Source: Neisseria chenwenguii (GTDB lineage: Bacteria; Pseudomonadota; Gammaproteobacteria; Burkholderiales; Neisseriaceae). Taken from it: a DNA stretch of 64,000 nucleotides. Position 1 is the stretch's first letter. The number at the start of each line of letters is the position of its first letter. The notes beneath the pieces were generated by a model. That model was not told the origin of the DNA. It saw only the letters and a list, made by a program, of their open reading frames with translations, and made no database searches. Location of the stretch: positions 2,232,001 through 2,296,000 of the forward strand of contig NZ_CP022278.1 in NCBI RefSeq assembly GCF_002216145.1. Reading direction: 5' to 3'. Made by a program: the position numbers and the translations under genes. Shown here piece after piece: positions 54,633 to 62,259 of the stretch.

Positions 54633-54645
54633 TTTTCTGTCTGTC

Positions 54646-55161
54646 TCACAGATATGGTAGGCAAATCGCTGCCACAGGAATATTTTGCGATTCGGACATC
54701 TGCTGTATTTCCTGAACCAGTGCATAGTCGGTTTTCAGTATTTCATACAGCCGTCGGCCTTCCGAATGGAATTGCCGCATTGTTAGGTGTACGCGTATAT
54801 GGAGCAGACGTTCGTCATAAGACGCATTGGCTTTATCCAGATAAACGGCAATTTTTGCCCAGTCGGTAATATCCGTTCGTTTTTTACCTTCGTACTCGGC
54901 CCAACAGATACTGGGTATATGGAATTCTTTGCGCGGATATTCAGGCAGATTCGGGTGAGCAACCGCGATTGTCCGGTAGGCCAGTCTCCTGACCAATCCC
55001 ATTTGTCTCGACTGCTCCAAAAAATGCCGGGCATTGGCGACAAGTTCGTACACAGCCTTTTCAGTTGCTGCAATTTCCATTGCGACAGCTTCAGGCTCCC
55101 TTACCCTTAAAAGGCTTTTGTCGCACATAGATTTTTTACGGTCAGGAAACAGATCGCCCAT
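54646..55161 (-). CDS. ICE core protein, possibly DUF3158-like
   Basis: A 171-residue, largely helical cytoplasmic protein: VAMEIAATEKAVYELVANAR, FHIPSICWAEYEGKKRTDITDWAKIAVYL and LLHIRVHLTMRQFHSEGRRLYEIL. Its place between the TIGR03761-like gene (five-base gap) and ssb is where PFGI-1/SPI-7-type elements carry a DUF3158 protein, and the Trp-Ile-Asn/His-Arg pattern is compatible. The resemblance is weak by eye. Confidence 0.55.
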   Translation of the reverse strand: MGDLFPDRKKSMCDKSLLRVREPEAVAMEIAATEKAVYELVANARHFLEQSRQMGLVRRLAYRTIAVAHPNLPEYPRKEFHIPSICWAEYEGKKRTDITDWAKIAVYLDKANASYDERLLHIRVHLTMRQFHSEGRRLYEILKTDYALVQEIQQMSESQNIPVAAICLPYL

Positions 55162-55166
55162 AGCAT

Positions 55167-56267
55167 CTATCCAAGTTGTTCCTGAGAGAGAATCTCTGTC
55201 AAACCGAACCTTACTGCTGCTTCATAAAGCTCGGATTGACGTTTTGGGGGGATAACTGTATCAACAAAGGTAAAGGCAGGCATCCTACGGTACAACAGTA
55301 CATCTTCCTGTAAAGGCGACAGTACACCGTTTGCCACGGCCACACCCAACTTCTCGGCAATTACCGCATCTTCCAGCAGCGTAGTACGCGATATTGACTG
55401 AATCTGTCTGATTTTCATCGCAGAGGTGTACAGACCTTGCAGCAGCACCCTGATTTTTTTACCGCACTCATGAATTACGTCATTGCTGGCTGTATTCGAC
55501 ATCAGACCTTTCAGTCCCATCGTCTTTGCCAGACGAACCAAATAATCGTAGGCCGTCAAAAGCTGCAACAGTCTGAAACCGTAACCGCGTACGGCAGAGG
55601 TTTTAATCAATACCGGTTGGGCATTGGCGAAAACGCCGATGTGTATCCCTGTTGCACGATACTGTTCAAGCATCTGCTGCATCTTATTGGTTTCTGCTGC
55701 CAATGCACCCGAGACAGTATCCAGTTCTGTTTCAAATGCCAGCAGTTCGGCATGAGCAAAAGGATTATCGGCTTTCGCAGCACGGACCAACTCACCGGAC
55801 AAAGCCATGCCGTAACGTATTCCGGGCCACCGGTGTGTCTTTTTATCGTTTTTACCCTCCCATATACGGATACCTTGTTTGGTATGCAGTTCAAAGGCAT
55901 CTTCGCTACCGGCCAGCGTGCCGACCTCATCAAAGATTTTGTCTTCCGACAGGTAAACTGCATAATCATCCAAATTGACCGAACCCAAAGAACGGGAGCG
56001 TTTCTGCCCGTTCCGGATACGCTGACGCAGGATATGCTGCTTTAACAGCATCTCATGTTCGGCCAGTACCGCCAAAGCCCCTGCATCAGGATGACTGCTG
56101 TCTACACCGTCTGCTGCTACTGCTGCCAAACGCTTCCGTTCCGCCTCCCAGTCATACCCATCGGAAAACACCGACTGTTCCGACACAGGAAAGGACGTAT
56201 CAAACTGCTGCGGCACACGGATGGATTTCGGTTTGATAACCAGTTTTTGTTTGTTGTTTTGGGTCAT
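55167..56267 (-). CDS. Integrating conjugative element protein, TIGR03761 (PFL_4669) family
   Basis: A 366-residue cytoplasmic protein starting MTQNNKQKLVIKPKSIRVPQ. Typical family stretches are LAVLAEHEMLLKQHILRQRI, DEVGTLAGSEDAFELHTKQGIRIWEGK, HRWPGIRYGMALSGELVRAAKADNPFA and FRLLQLLTAYDYLVRLAKTMGL. These proteins are part of the conserved core of PFGI-1/SPI-7 elements; their biochemical role is not established. The start at 56267 is preferred; an ATG at 56318 would place translation inside the palindrome array just upstream. Confidence 0.8.
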   Translation of the reverse strand: MTQNNKQKLVIKPKSIRVPQQFDTSFPVSEQSVFSDGYDWEAERKRLAAVAADGVDSSHPDAGALAVLAEHEMLLKQHILRQRIRNGQKRSRSLGSVNLDDYAVYLSEDKIFDEVGTLAGSEDAFELHTKQGIRIWEGKNDKKTHRWPGIRYGMALSGELVRAAKADNPFAHAELLAFETELDTVSGALAAETNKMQQMLEQYRATGIHIGVFANAQPVLIKTSAVRGYGFRLLQLLTAYDYLVRLAKTMGLKGLMSNTASNDVIHECGKKIRVLLQGLYTSAMKIRQIQSISRTTLLEDAVIAEKLGVAVANGVLSPLQEDVLLYRRMPAFTFVDTVIPPKRQSELYEAAVRFGLTEILSQEQLG

Positions 56268-56300
56268 GATTGACGATACTCCTGTGAAAAATCTTCGGGT

Positions 56301-56832
56301 TTTGTGTGGGCCCCACACAAACTTTCCCGCTTCGGATTTTGTGAATACTGTTCACAAACTTTTCCGCTCTGGATTTTGTGAACGGGGTTCACAAACTTTC
56401 CGCTCTGGATTTTGTGAACAGTGTTCACAAACTTTTCCGCTCTGGATTTTGTGAATACTGTTCACAAACTTTTCTGCTTCGGATTTTGTGTGGGGGGCAC
56501 ACAAACTTTCCGCTCTGGATTTTGTGAACGGGGTTCACAAACTTTCCGCTCTGGATTTTGTGAACGGGGTTCACAAACTTTCCGCTCTGGATTTTGTGAA
56601 CAGTGTTCACAAACTTTTCCGCTCTGGATTTTGTGAACGGGGTTCACAAACTTTCCGCTCTGGATTTTGTGAACAGTGTTCACAAACTTTTCCGCTCTGG
56701 ATTTTGTGAATACTGTTCACAAACTTTTCTGCTTCGGATTTTGTGTGGGGGGCACACAAACTTTCCGCTCTGGATTTTGTGAACGGGGTTCACAAACTTT
56801 CCGCTTCGGGTTTTGTGTGGGGGGCACACAAA
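56301..56832. repeat. Fifteen-unit array of 21-bp palindromes
   Basis: Fifteen palindromes, each 21 bp, begin at 56301, 56338, 56375, 56411, 56448, 56485, 56521, 56557, 56593, 56630, 56666, 56703, 56740, 56776 and 56812 (spacing 36 or 37). Five kinds occur: arms GTGAAC/GTTCAC around GGG (5 copies), the same arms with AGT centre (3), GAATACTGTTC centre (3), GTGTG/CACAC around GGGGG (3), and GTGTGGG/CCCACAC (1). The linkers are nearly constant (AACTTTCCGCTCTGGAT). It fills the gap between the winged-helix gene and the TIGR03761-like gene. Candidate parS centromere, iteron origin or operator cluster. Confidence 0.95.
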
Positions 56833-56853
56833 CTTTTTTGCTATGGATTGCTG

Positions 56854-58371
56854 TTACCAACTAGCCTTGGCACCTGCTTTTTTCAGTGCTGCCTTCATTG
56901 AATCTTTAACCTTCTGGTAGACTTCCGAGTTGGATGTTTCCACTGGTGTTTCGGGTTTATCCGGAGATTGCAGGAACCGCTGTTCGGCACGCAGGCGTTC
57001 CGCTTCCCAAATTGCCTGCTGTTCACGCCGTTCCCGTACTATTGGGGCCAGTACGCAAATCAGTTCGCCGATGGCTGCTTTACGGCACAGGACGGTCAGC
57101 AATCCCAATGGGCTGGTAATGGGTTTGGTCTGCCCGGCGATTTCGTCCAGTATTTCCTGCAACTGCTCCTTGTTGGCTTCGGGGTGTAAGCGGGTAAATA
57201 TTTCCCTGCTTTTTCCCTGCATGGATTGGCCCCATGTTTTCGGGTAAATCAAACCGTCAAACACTCCCACTACATTATTGTCTTTGTTGTAGTTGTTTTC
57301 TTCAGAAAACTCACTGTAATTTATATCTTCAAGAATTCGCCCTTTTGTACCTTGTGTATTTGCCGTTTTGTCACCTGTTAATTCGCCGTTTTGTAACGTA
57401 TGTATTCGCCCTTTTGTTACCTGTGTATTTACCCTTTTGTAACCTATGTTCTTCCAAAAAGGCACTACTGTATTAACCCTTCTGTAACGTGTGTACTCCG
57501 AAAAAGTACCTTCTGTATTCGCCCTTTTGTTACCTGTGTGCTCTGAAAAAGTACCTGCTGGGTTGGTGTCTTGTACGGTCGCATTTTCCGGTGGTTTGGG
57601 AAGCCGGCTGCGGTTTTTCAGCGCACTCCAAATGGCTTTGCCGTTGAGCAGGGTAAAAATGCGGCGCGAGGCGAAAAAGTGTTTTTCAATAATAAAATCA
57701 TGTGCTTTGAGCCGGTCTCTGGCAGTTTTCTGGGTCTTGTAGGGGAGAAACAGGTATTTTTGCCAGCCTTGTATGTTGAAGCTGACAAACCAGCGGTCGC
57801 TGTCGTTGTCCATGCCGCCTTTGGCAATGCACTGCTGCATGATGAACGACAACATGATGGCTGAATGGATGCAGCCTGTGAGGTCAACCAAGTCGCGGTG
57901 GTAGGCAATGCGTTCTTTGAAATAACGTAGGAAAAACAGATTGGAAGGCTGTCTGAAATCGGTTAGGCTGATGTCAGGTGTTTCCGCACCATTGGCCGTA
58001 CAGACCGCTTTTGCCAACGCATCCAGTCGAATACGCAATTCCAAACGACCTTTGCCGAAACCGTAACGCTTGTAGCGTGTTTCGATCAGCCCGGATTCCA
58101 GCAGTTTCTGTTTGCAGGTTCCTTGTTCGCGTTTGCTTAATCCGGTTTCACCGTGCATCTGTTCTACGGATTTGTGTATCCATCCGTCTGAACCAACGAT
58201 GTCGGTGCCACGCTGCGTCCAGTAAACCAGTTGCGACAGGAATACGGCGGCTTTGATGGAACCTGCTACACCGATCAGGCATTTATAAACGGCAATAGTA
58301 CGCCCACCCTGCAAAATCTGTTTGCAGAGCATGATGTCGCGGTTGTACTCATGCGGGGCAGGAAGATTCAT
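56854..58371 (-). CDS. Winged-helix replication-initiator-like protein
   Basis: A 505-residue protein. The N-terminal half has two winged-helix-like parts: SIKAAVFLSQLVYWTQRG with MHGETGLSKREQGTCKQKLLESGLIETRY, and CIHSAIMLSFIMQQCIAKGG with YKTQKTARDRLKAHDFIIEKHF. This pattern is common in phage and plasmid replication initiators. Residues 275-345 are degenerate tandem repeats (GTFSEHT, NKRANT, GTFSEYT, YRRVNT, YKRVNT). The C-terminal region is helical and basic (MKAALKKAGAKASW). It lies directly next to the palindrome array, so it is a candidate binder. No exact family known to me. Confidence 0.65.
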   Translation of the reverse strand: MNLPAPHEYNRDIMLCKQILQGGRTIAVYKCLIGVAGSIKAAVFLSQLVYWTQRGTDIVGSDGWIHKSVEQMHGETGLSKREQGTCKQKLLESGLIETRYKRYGFGKGRLELRIRLDALAKAVCTANGAETPDISLTDFRQPSNLFFLRYFKERIAYHRDLVDLTGCIHSAIMLSFIMQQCIAKGGMDNDSDRWFVSFNIQGWQKYLFLPYKTQKTARDRLKAHDFIIEKHFFASRRIFTLLNGKAIWSALKNRSRLPKPPENATVQDTNPAGTFSEHTGNKRANTEGTFSEYTRYRRVNTVVPFWKNIGYKRVNTQVTKGRIHTLQNGELTGDKTANTQGTKGRILEDINYSEFSEENNYNKDNNVVGVFDGLIYPKTWGQSMQGKSREIFTRLHPEANKEQLQEILDEIAGQTKPITSPLGLLTVLCRKAAIGELICVLAPIVRERREQQAIWEAERLRAEQRFLQSPDKPETPVETSNSEVYQKVKDSMKAALKKAGAKASW

Positions 58372-58386
58372 GATGCAGATACCTGT

Positions 58387-59058
58387 TTATTTCGCCAACA
58401 GGTTTGTTTCCGACTGTCCCAGCGGTACATTCAGTTTGATGTCTTTGCCTATCTCGATGCCTGCCCGATAATCGTCTCTGTAGCTGCGTACGCCTTTTAC
58501 GTCACGTGTTTTGGCCTGTTTCATCTCGCCGTATTTATGCTCCCTGTACTGCGTAATCAGTCCGATTTCCTGTTCGGATTGGGCAAAACTGATGACGTTT
58601 TTCCGGACACCCCGTACCCAGCCGTCACAAAATTTGTTGGCACGGGCGGTTTTGTTTTTGCCGATGCGTACCCGTGACAGTTCCGTTTTCATGTATCCGC
58701 GCCGTGCGGCTTTGAGTTGGCGCAACAAAACCGTATAGGCATAAGCAGCCAGCTCGGAGCGACCGTTTATGCCGCAAAAGATAAAACCGCTACCGATGCT
58801 GTTGACGCTGTGCCATCTCTCGCAGCCAAAGGCGATGCCGCAAAGGTGTACCAGATTCCAATGCCATTGCGGTACGGTCAGGGGAGCGGCTATGCGGTCT
58901 TCGGATATTTCTGACAGGGAAACGTCGAGTTCATCCAAACCGAACTGAGTCATCAGAATTTGGGCGTGTTTTAAGGCTTGGGCGGCTTCATGCTCGTTTG
59001 CCGATTTGCCCAGAGCCAGGCATTTCTTGATTTTTTCCAGAGCAGATTGTTTGTCCAT
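58387..59058 (-). CDS. DUF2786 domain protein
   Basis: A 223-residue protein. The N-terminal 45 residues match DUF2786 (LEKIKKCLALGKSANEHEAAQALKHAQILMTQFGL). A zinc-less SprT/DUF7168-like region follows (WHWNLVHLCGIAFGCERWH; FIFCGINGRSELAAYAYTVLLRQLKAARRGYMK; KFCDGWVRGVRKNVISFAQ). Found on plasmids, phages and conjugative elements. I start it at MDKQSALEK (59058). It ends 15 bases before the winged-helix gene begins. Biochemical role unknown. Confidence 0.8.
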   Translation of the reverse strand: MDKQSALEKIKKCLALGKSANEHEAAQALKHAQILMTQFGLDELDVSLSEISEDRIAAPLTVPQWHWNLVHLCGIAFGCERWHSVNSIGSGFIFCGINGRSELAAYAYTVLLRQLKAARRGYMKTELSRVRIGKNKTARANKFCDGWVRGVRKNVISFAQSEQEIGLITQYREHKYGEMKQAKTRDVKGVRSYRDDYRAGIEIGKDIKLNVPLGQSETNLLAK

Positions 59059-59072
59059 GTTGTTGTCCTTAC

Positions 59073-59282
59073 TTATCTGTCTTGCAATGCTGCTTCGATT
59101 TCCAACATATCCGCTTCGCCAAGATAGGCAGTAGTCGGGTATTCGTTTTTCAGTATTTCCCACTCCTGAGGGGTCAACCCCATGGCTCTAACCAAGTCGG
59201 CCAAGCTGCTTCCGTTTCTGTGGGATACAAAGCCGAGAATTTGCGCATCGGCCATATCCAGTAATGATGTTTCTTTGTTCAT
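59073..59282 (-). CDS. Small helical protein, 69 residues
   Basis: MNKETSLLDMADAQILGFVS, then NGSSLADLVRAMGLTPQEWEILKNEYPTTAYLGEADMLEIEAAL; a probable helix-turn-helix. AGGA stands before the ATG and both neighbours are in the same direction at 14 to 16 bases. It may be a small regulator of the core operon. Confidence 0.65.
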   Translation of the reverse strand: MNKETSLLDMADAQILGFVSHRNGSSLADLVRAMGLTPQEWEILKNEYPTTAYLGEADMLEIEAALQDR

Positions 59283-59298
59283 GTCCTTTTTCCTTCTT

Positions 59299-60036
59299 TC
59301 AGATGGTCAGCGTCTGCATATAACCGTCGGTCAATTCTGCCAGCCTTTTCAGGCTGTATCGGCAGTAGCGCATACGGGGGAAACCCCTATACTCGTTTTC
59401 GATCAAACCGGCGGTGCGCAGGGCTTCCGATGCGTTTTGCTGTTCGCGCTTGCTCAGGTAGCTTCGTTCGGTAACGGTTTTTTCAGGCAGCAGAATCCAA
59501 TCGCTGAAACTGCTGCGTTTGGCAAAGTCCGTATGCGGTGTTTCCGATTGGATAACCGCCAGATACAGGCAGGCTTTGACCGACAGGCCGTAGTGGAGCA
59601 GGGTACGCAGGTGCAGACGGTTGATGGAAAGGGGCGGGGCGGTAACGGCCGTCAGGGAGAGATTGCTGTGCCGGCGCATCATTGCTTCCAGTTTTGCTCC
59701 GTTCAGACAGTACAGTGAAGCGCGGACATTGCGGTCGTTCATCAAAACACCTTTGTCCAGCAGGCGGTCGCGTACGGCATACCATTGCCCGCGCCCCAAT
59801 CCCGTTTCGGCAGCGGCGGTGTGTTCGTTGAATGCCGCCCATTCGCCTTCGCCGTAACGGGTAACGTAACAGCTGAGGAAATAGCCTGCCGTAACCGAAT
59901 CTAGAGCTTGGGCAAACTGAACGACATAGCTGACCGGTTCGTCCCACAGTGCGGCCAGATAGGCGGTGTCGGAGGCCTCCTGCTGCACCATGCCGGGATG
60001 GTGCAGTAGGCCTTCGCGGAGGTTGTCCGTCCTCAT
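59299..60036 (-). CDS. Winged-helix ICE core protein
   Basis: A 245-residue protein with two winged-helix-like repeats: VTAGYFLSCYVTRYGEGEWAAFNEHTAAAETGLGRGQWYAVRDRLLDKGVL near residue 48, and LSVKACLYLAVIQSETPHTDF with SYLSKREQQNASEALRTAGLIENEYRG near residue 150. The second resembles the motif of the 505-residue protein (TGLSKREQ), so the two may be paralogues in architecture. Its start overlaps the DUF2857 gene stop by four bases (ATGA). Second candidate for the palindrome arrays. Confidence 0.65.
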   Translation of the reverse strand: MRTDNLREGLLHHPGMVQQEASDTAYLAALWDEPVSYVVQFAQALDSVTAGYFLSCYVTRYGEGEWAAFNEHTAAAETGLGRGQWYAVRDRLLDKGVLMNDRNVRASLYCLNGAKLEAMMRRHSNLSLTAVTAPPLSINRLHLRTLLHYGLSVKACLYLAVIQSETPHTDFAKRSSFSDWILLPEKTVTERSYLSKREQQNASEALRTAGLIENEYRGFPRMRYCRYSLKRLAELTDGYMQTLTI

Positions 60037-60650
60037 CGTCCGCTTCTCTCCGCCTCATCGGATACGATGGTGCTGTACAGCCTGTCCAAGCTGTATTCCG
60101 GATAAAGGTTCGCCAGTTTCTGGTAACAGGAGAAGGTATCGGTTTCTTCGCTCTGAAGCTGTTGCCAATCGGCCAGCAGGGACAGGCGGGTTTCCATCGG
60201 CAGCGCCGAGCGGCGGCCTTTGCTGACGGGCATACCGAGTTCGTGCCGCATCCTGCGGATGTCTTCTACCGATACTTCGCTGCACAGCATCAGTATCATG
60301 TGGTTGCTGGCACCGTACCGTATCAGCCATTCTGCCTGCCGACGGTGGCGTTCGCACCGTTCCCCGTCGCCGGCGGCACGGCAGACGGCGTTGCGTAAAG
60401 CGGGAAGGTCAATGCGGATTTCCACCGAGCCGGACATGCTGCGGGCAATCTGCATCAAGCGGTCGGGTGTCATTGCCTGTATCTGTGCGAACACGTCGGC
60501 ATAGCGGTGTAGCATCACGGCATTGGCTGCCGCTTCTTTGCGTGATTTGGGCAAAACCAGCAACGCGGGCAGGACGGACAGGATTTGCGTATGTACGGGT
60601 GTGTGACCGTGGACTTGAATACGGTATTGTTCTGCGACTTGCTTACTCAT
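60033..60650 (-). CDS. DUF2857 family ICE core protein
   Basis: A 205-residue protein. The C-terminal part shows the DUF2857 signature: AEWLIRYGASNHMILMLCSEVSVEDIRRMRHELGMPVSKGRRSALP with a following LADWQQL. This is a sigma-like helix-turn-helix found beside parB in PFGI-1/SPI-7-type elements. Start at 60650: the ATG overlaps the parB stop as ATGAGTAA, the same overlap style as parA-parB, so translation is coupled. Role probably regulatory. Confidence 0.8.
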   Translation of the reverse strand: MSKQVAEQYRIQVHGHTPVHTQILSVLPALLVLPKSRKEAAANAVMLHRYADVFAQIQAMTPDRLMQIARSMSGSVEIRIDLPALRNAVCRAAGDGERCERHRRQAEWLIRYGASNHMILMLCSEVSVEDIRRMRHELGMPVSKGRRSALPMETRLSLLADWQQLQSEETDTFSCYQKLANLYPEYSLDRLYSTIVSDEAERSGR

Positions 60651-62259
60651 GGCCGTTCTCCTGTTTTTCGCAACGGTGTACGGCACGGAGTGCATTCAGG
60701 ATTTCCGATACCGGTTCCGTGTAGGGTGTGTCGACGGTCTGCCAGTACAACACCCGATCCAGCAGATAAACCCGTTCGCCGATACCCATGACGTTGTATT
60801 CGTCAAGTACGTCAGGGTCTTGGTAGGCTGTGCGTAACGGCGAACTTTCAGGCAGCATCAGCAAGGGGTTGCTGCTGCCCAAATCCGGTTTGGCGAGCAG
60901 GGATTCCTGCATGGAGACTTTGGCCAGATACGCGAATACGTCGCCGGCATCCTCGTGCAGGTTGTCGATGACGAACAGGGCATCGGGGCGTGTTTTGGGA
61001 ATGTTGTGGAAATCGGGGTATTCAATATAGAAGCCGTAACGGAACATATCGTGGCTGCGGAAACAGTTGTCCAGATGTACCAGAGACAGCATTTTGCGCA
61101 CGGAGCGGTGCAGACGGCGCAAGGCTTCGTCGCGGTTTTCAGGCAGCCTGAAAGGCTCTGCCGCAGTTTCTTGCCCATGCTGCCGTTCCGCAGCCGGATC
61201 GACCGGCGGCGTAACGGTGCCGTCGGGGTTGCCGTGGTCAGAAACGGAAACAGAATCCGTCGTTCCGCCCGTACCGTTTTCAGGCAGGCTTTTGTCCGTG
61301 CCCTGTTGCTGCGCTGCATTGTCTGAAGCATCTGTTGCAGCTGCCTGTGTCTGCCCGTGTGCTGTTGCAGAACGGTTTTTTGCGGTCTGCTGCGGCTGTT
61401 CCGGCAATATGCCGCCAAATTCTTCGGCGAACCGCTGTTGCAGGTATTTACCCAGCGCAGCGGTGTCCAGTCCGTCGGCTTCGGTTTGCTGTTCTGCCCA
61501 TTCTTGCAGGGTACTGTCCCAGAATCCGAGGAAGCGGTCTTGCTGTCCCACGGTTTTCAGGCTGCCTTCCAGTTCGTTGGCAAGTTTGCGGAGTTCAATC
61601 GTTTTGGGATTGGATAAATGGATACATTTCTCTCTCAAAGAAGACAACATATCTTTGGCGAAAAACAGGTAGCCTAGAATTTGATATGTTAAAGATAAGC
61701 CGTGAGAAACAAAGAGGCTCTCCAATTCACGCAAACTCAGTTTTTTATCACTTTGAGCCTGGAACATTTCCCGGATGGCCGCATATGCTTGAGCCTTGTC
61801 CCAAAAGCACATCTCTGCCCGCTGTTCGTTCTCAATCAGGTGGGCAATTTGGATGTCGGCTTCGGATGTGTATTCGGCAAATATGGCAGGAATGACGGCA
61901 AAACGTTCCAATCCTGTTTCTTCATGCAGCTCTTGGCAGATTTTCAGGCGGGTGTTGCCACCCTGTGCCAGCACAAAACGGCTGCTATCGGGTCTGCGGG
62001 TAATGTGCACGGGCTGCTGTACGCCGGACTCACGGATGGACTCCTTGATTTGGCGGTACAGTTCGGGGTCGTGCCGGGTACGCGGGTTTTTGTCGAAGAA
62101 ATCGATTTCATATACCGAAACGTTCATGAACAGCCCCGGAAAAACATCGTCTTTGCGGGCAATGTCCATGCCGGTCTGCACCGGTTGTGGTACGTTCAGG
62201 CTTAATCCTGCGGTTTCCAATGTGAGTTTCGGACGGGCAGATACTGTGTTTTTATTCAT
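60643..62259 (-). CDS. parB: ParB-family partitioning protein of the element
   Basis: A 538-residue ParB. The N-terminal nuclease/CTPase-like core carries YEIDFFDKNPRTRHDPELYRQIKESIRESGVQQPVHI, FVLAQGGNTRLKICQEL (the GERR-type box is degenerate) and IAHLIENEQRAEMCFWDKAQAY. A helix-turn-helix follows (SLRELESLFVSHGLSLTYQILGYL near residue 170). The C-terminal half is Gln/Ala-rich then a conserved domain unique to ICE ParBs. It should bind a parS site, and the palindrome array is the obvious candidate. Overlaps parA by eight bases (ATGAATAA). Confidence 0.88.
   Translation of the reverse strand: MNKNTVSARPKLTLETAGLSLNVPQPVQTGMDIARKDDVFPGLFMNVSVYEIDFFDKNPRTRHDPELYRQIKESIRESGVQQPVHITRRPDSSRFVLAQGGNTRLKICQELHEETGLERFAVIPAIFAEYTSEADIQIAHLIENEQRAEMCFWDKAQAYAAIREMFQAQSDKKLSLRELESLFVSHGLSLTYQILGYLFFAKDMLSSLREKCIHLSNPKTIELRKLANELEGSLKTVGQQDRFLGFWDSTLQEWAEQQTEADGLDTAALGKYLQQRFAEEFGGILPEQPQQTAKNRSATAHGQTQAAATDASDNAAQQQGTDKSLPENGTGGTTDSVSVSDHGNPDGTVTPPVDPAAERQHGQETAAEPFRLPENRDEALRRLHRSVRKMLSLVHLDNCFRSHDMFRYGFYIEYPDFHNIPKTRPDALFVIDNLHEDAGDVFAYLAKVSMQESLLAKPDLGSSNPLLMLPESSPLRTAYQDPDVLDEYNVMGIGERVYLLDRVLYWQTVDTPYTEPVSEILNALRAVHRCEKQENGHE

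Noticed and set aside
56301..56832. CRISPR array
   Set aside because: Units are palindromes with near-constant short linkers; there are no unique spacers of 30 or more bases and no cas genes nearby.
56425..56864. Open frames encoding repeated FVNGVHKLSALDFVN-like peptides across the palindrome array
   Set aside because: They arise because the 36-bp units keep frame; the 37-bp units shift it, there is no ribosome-binding site and the frames exist on both strands. The DNA symmetry explains them.
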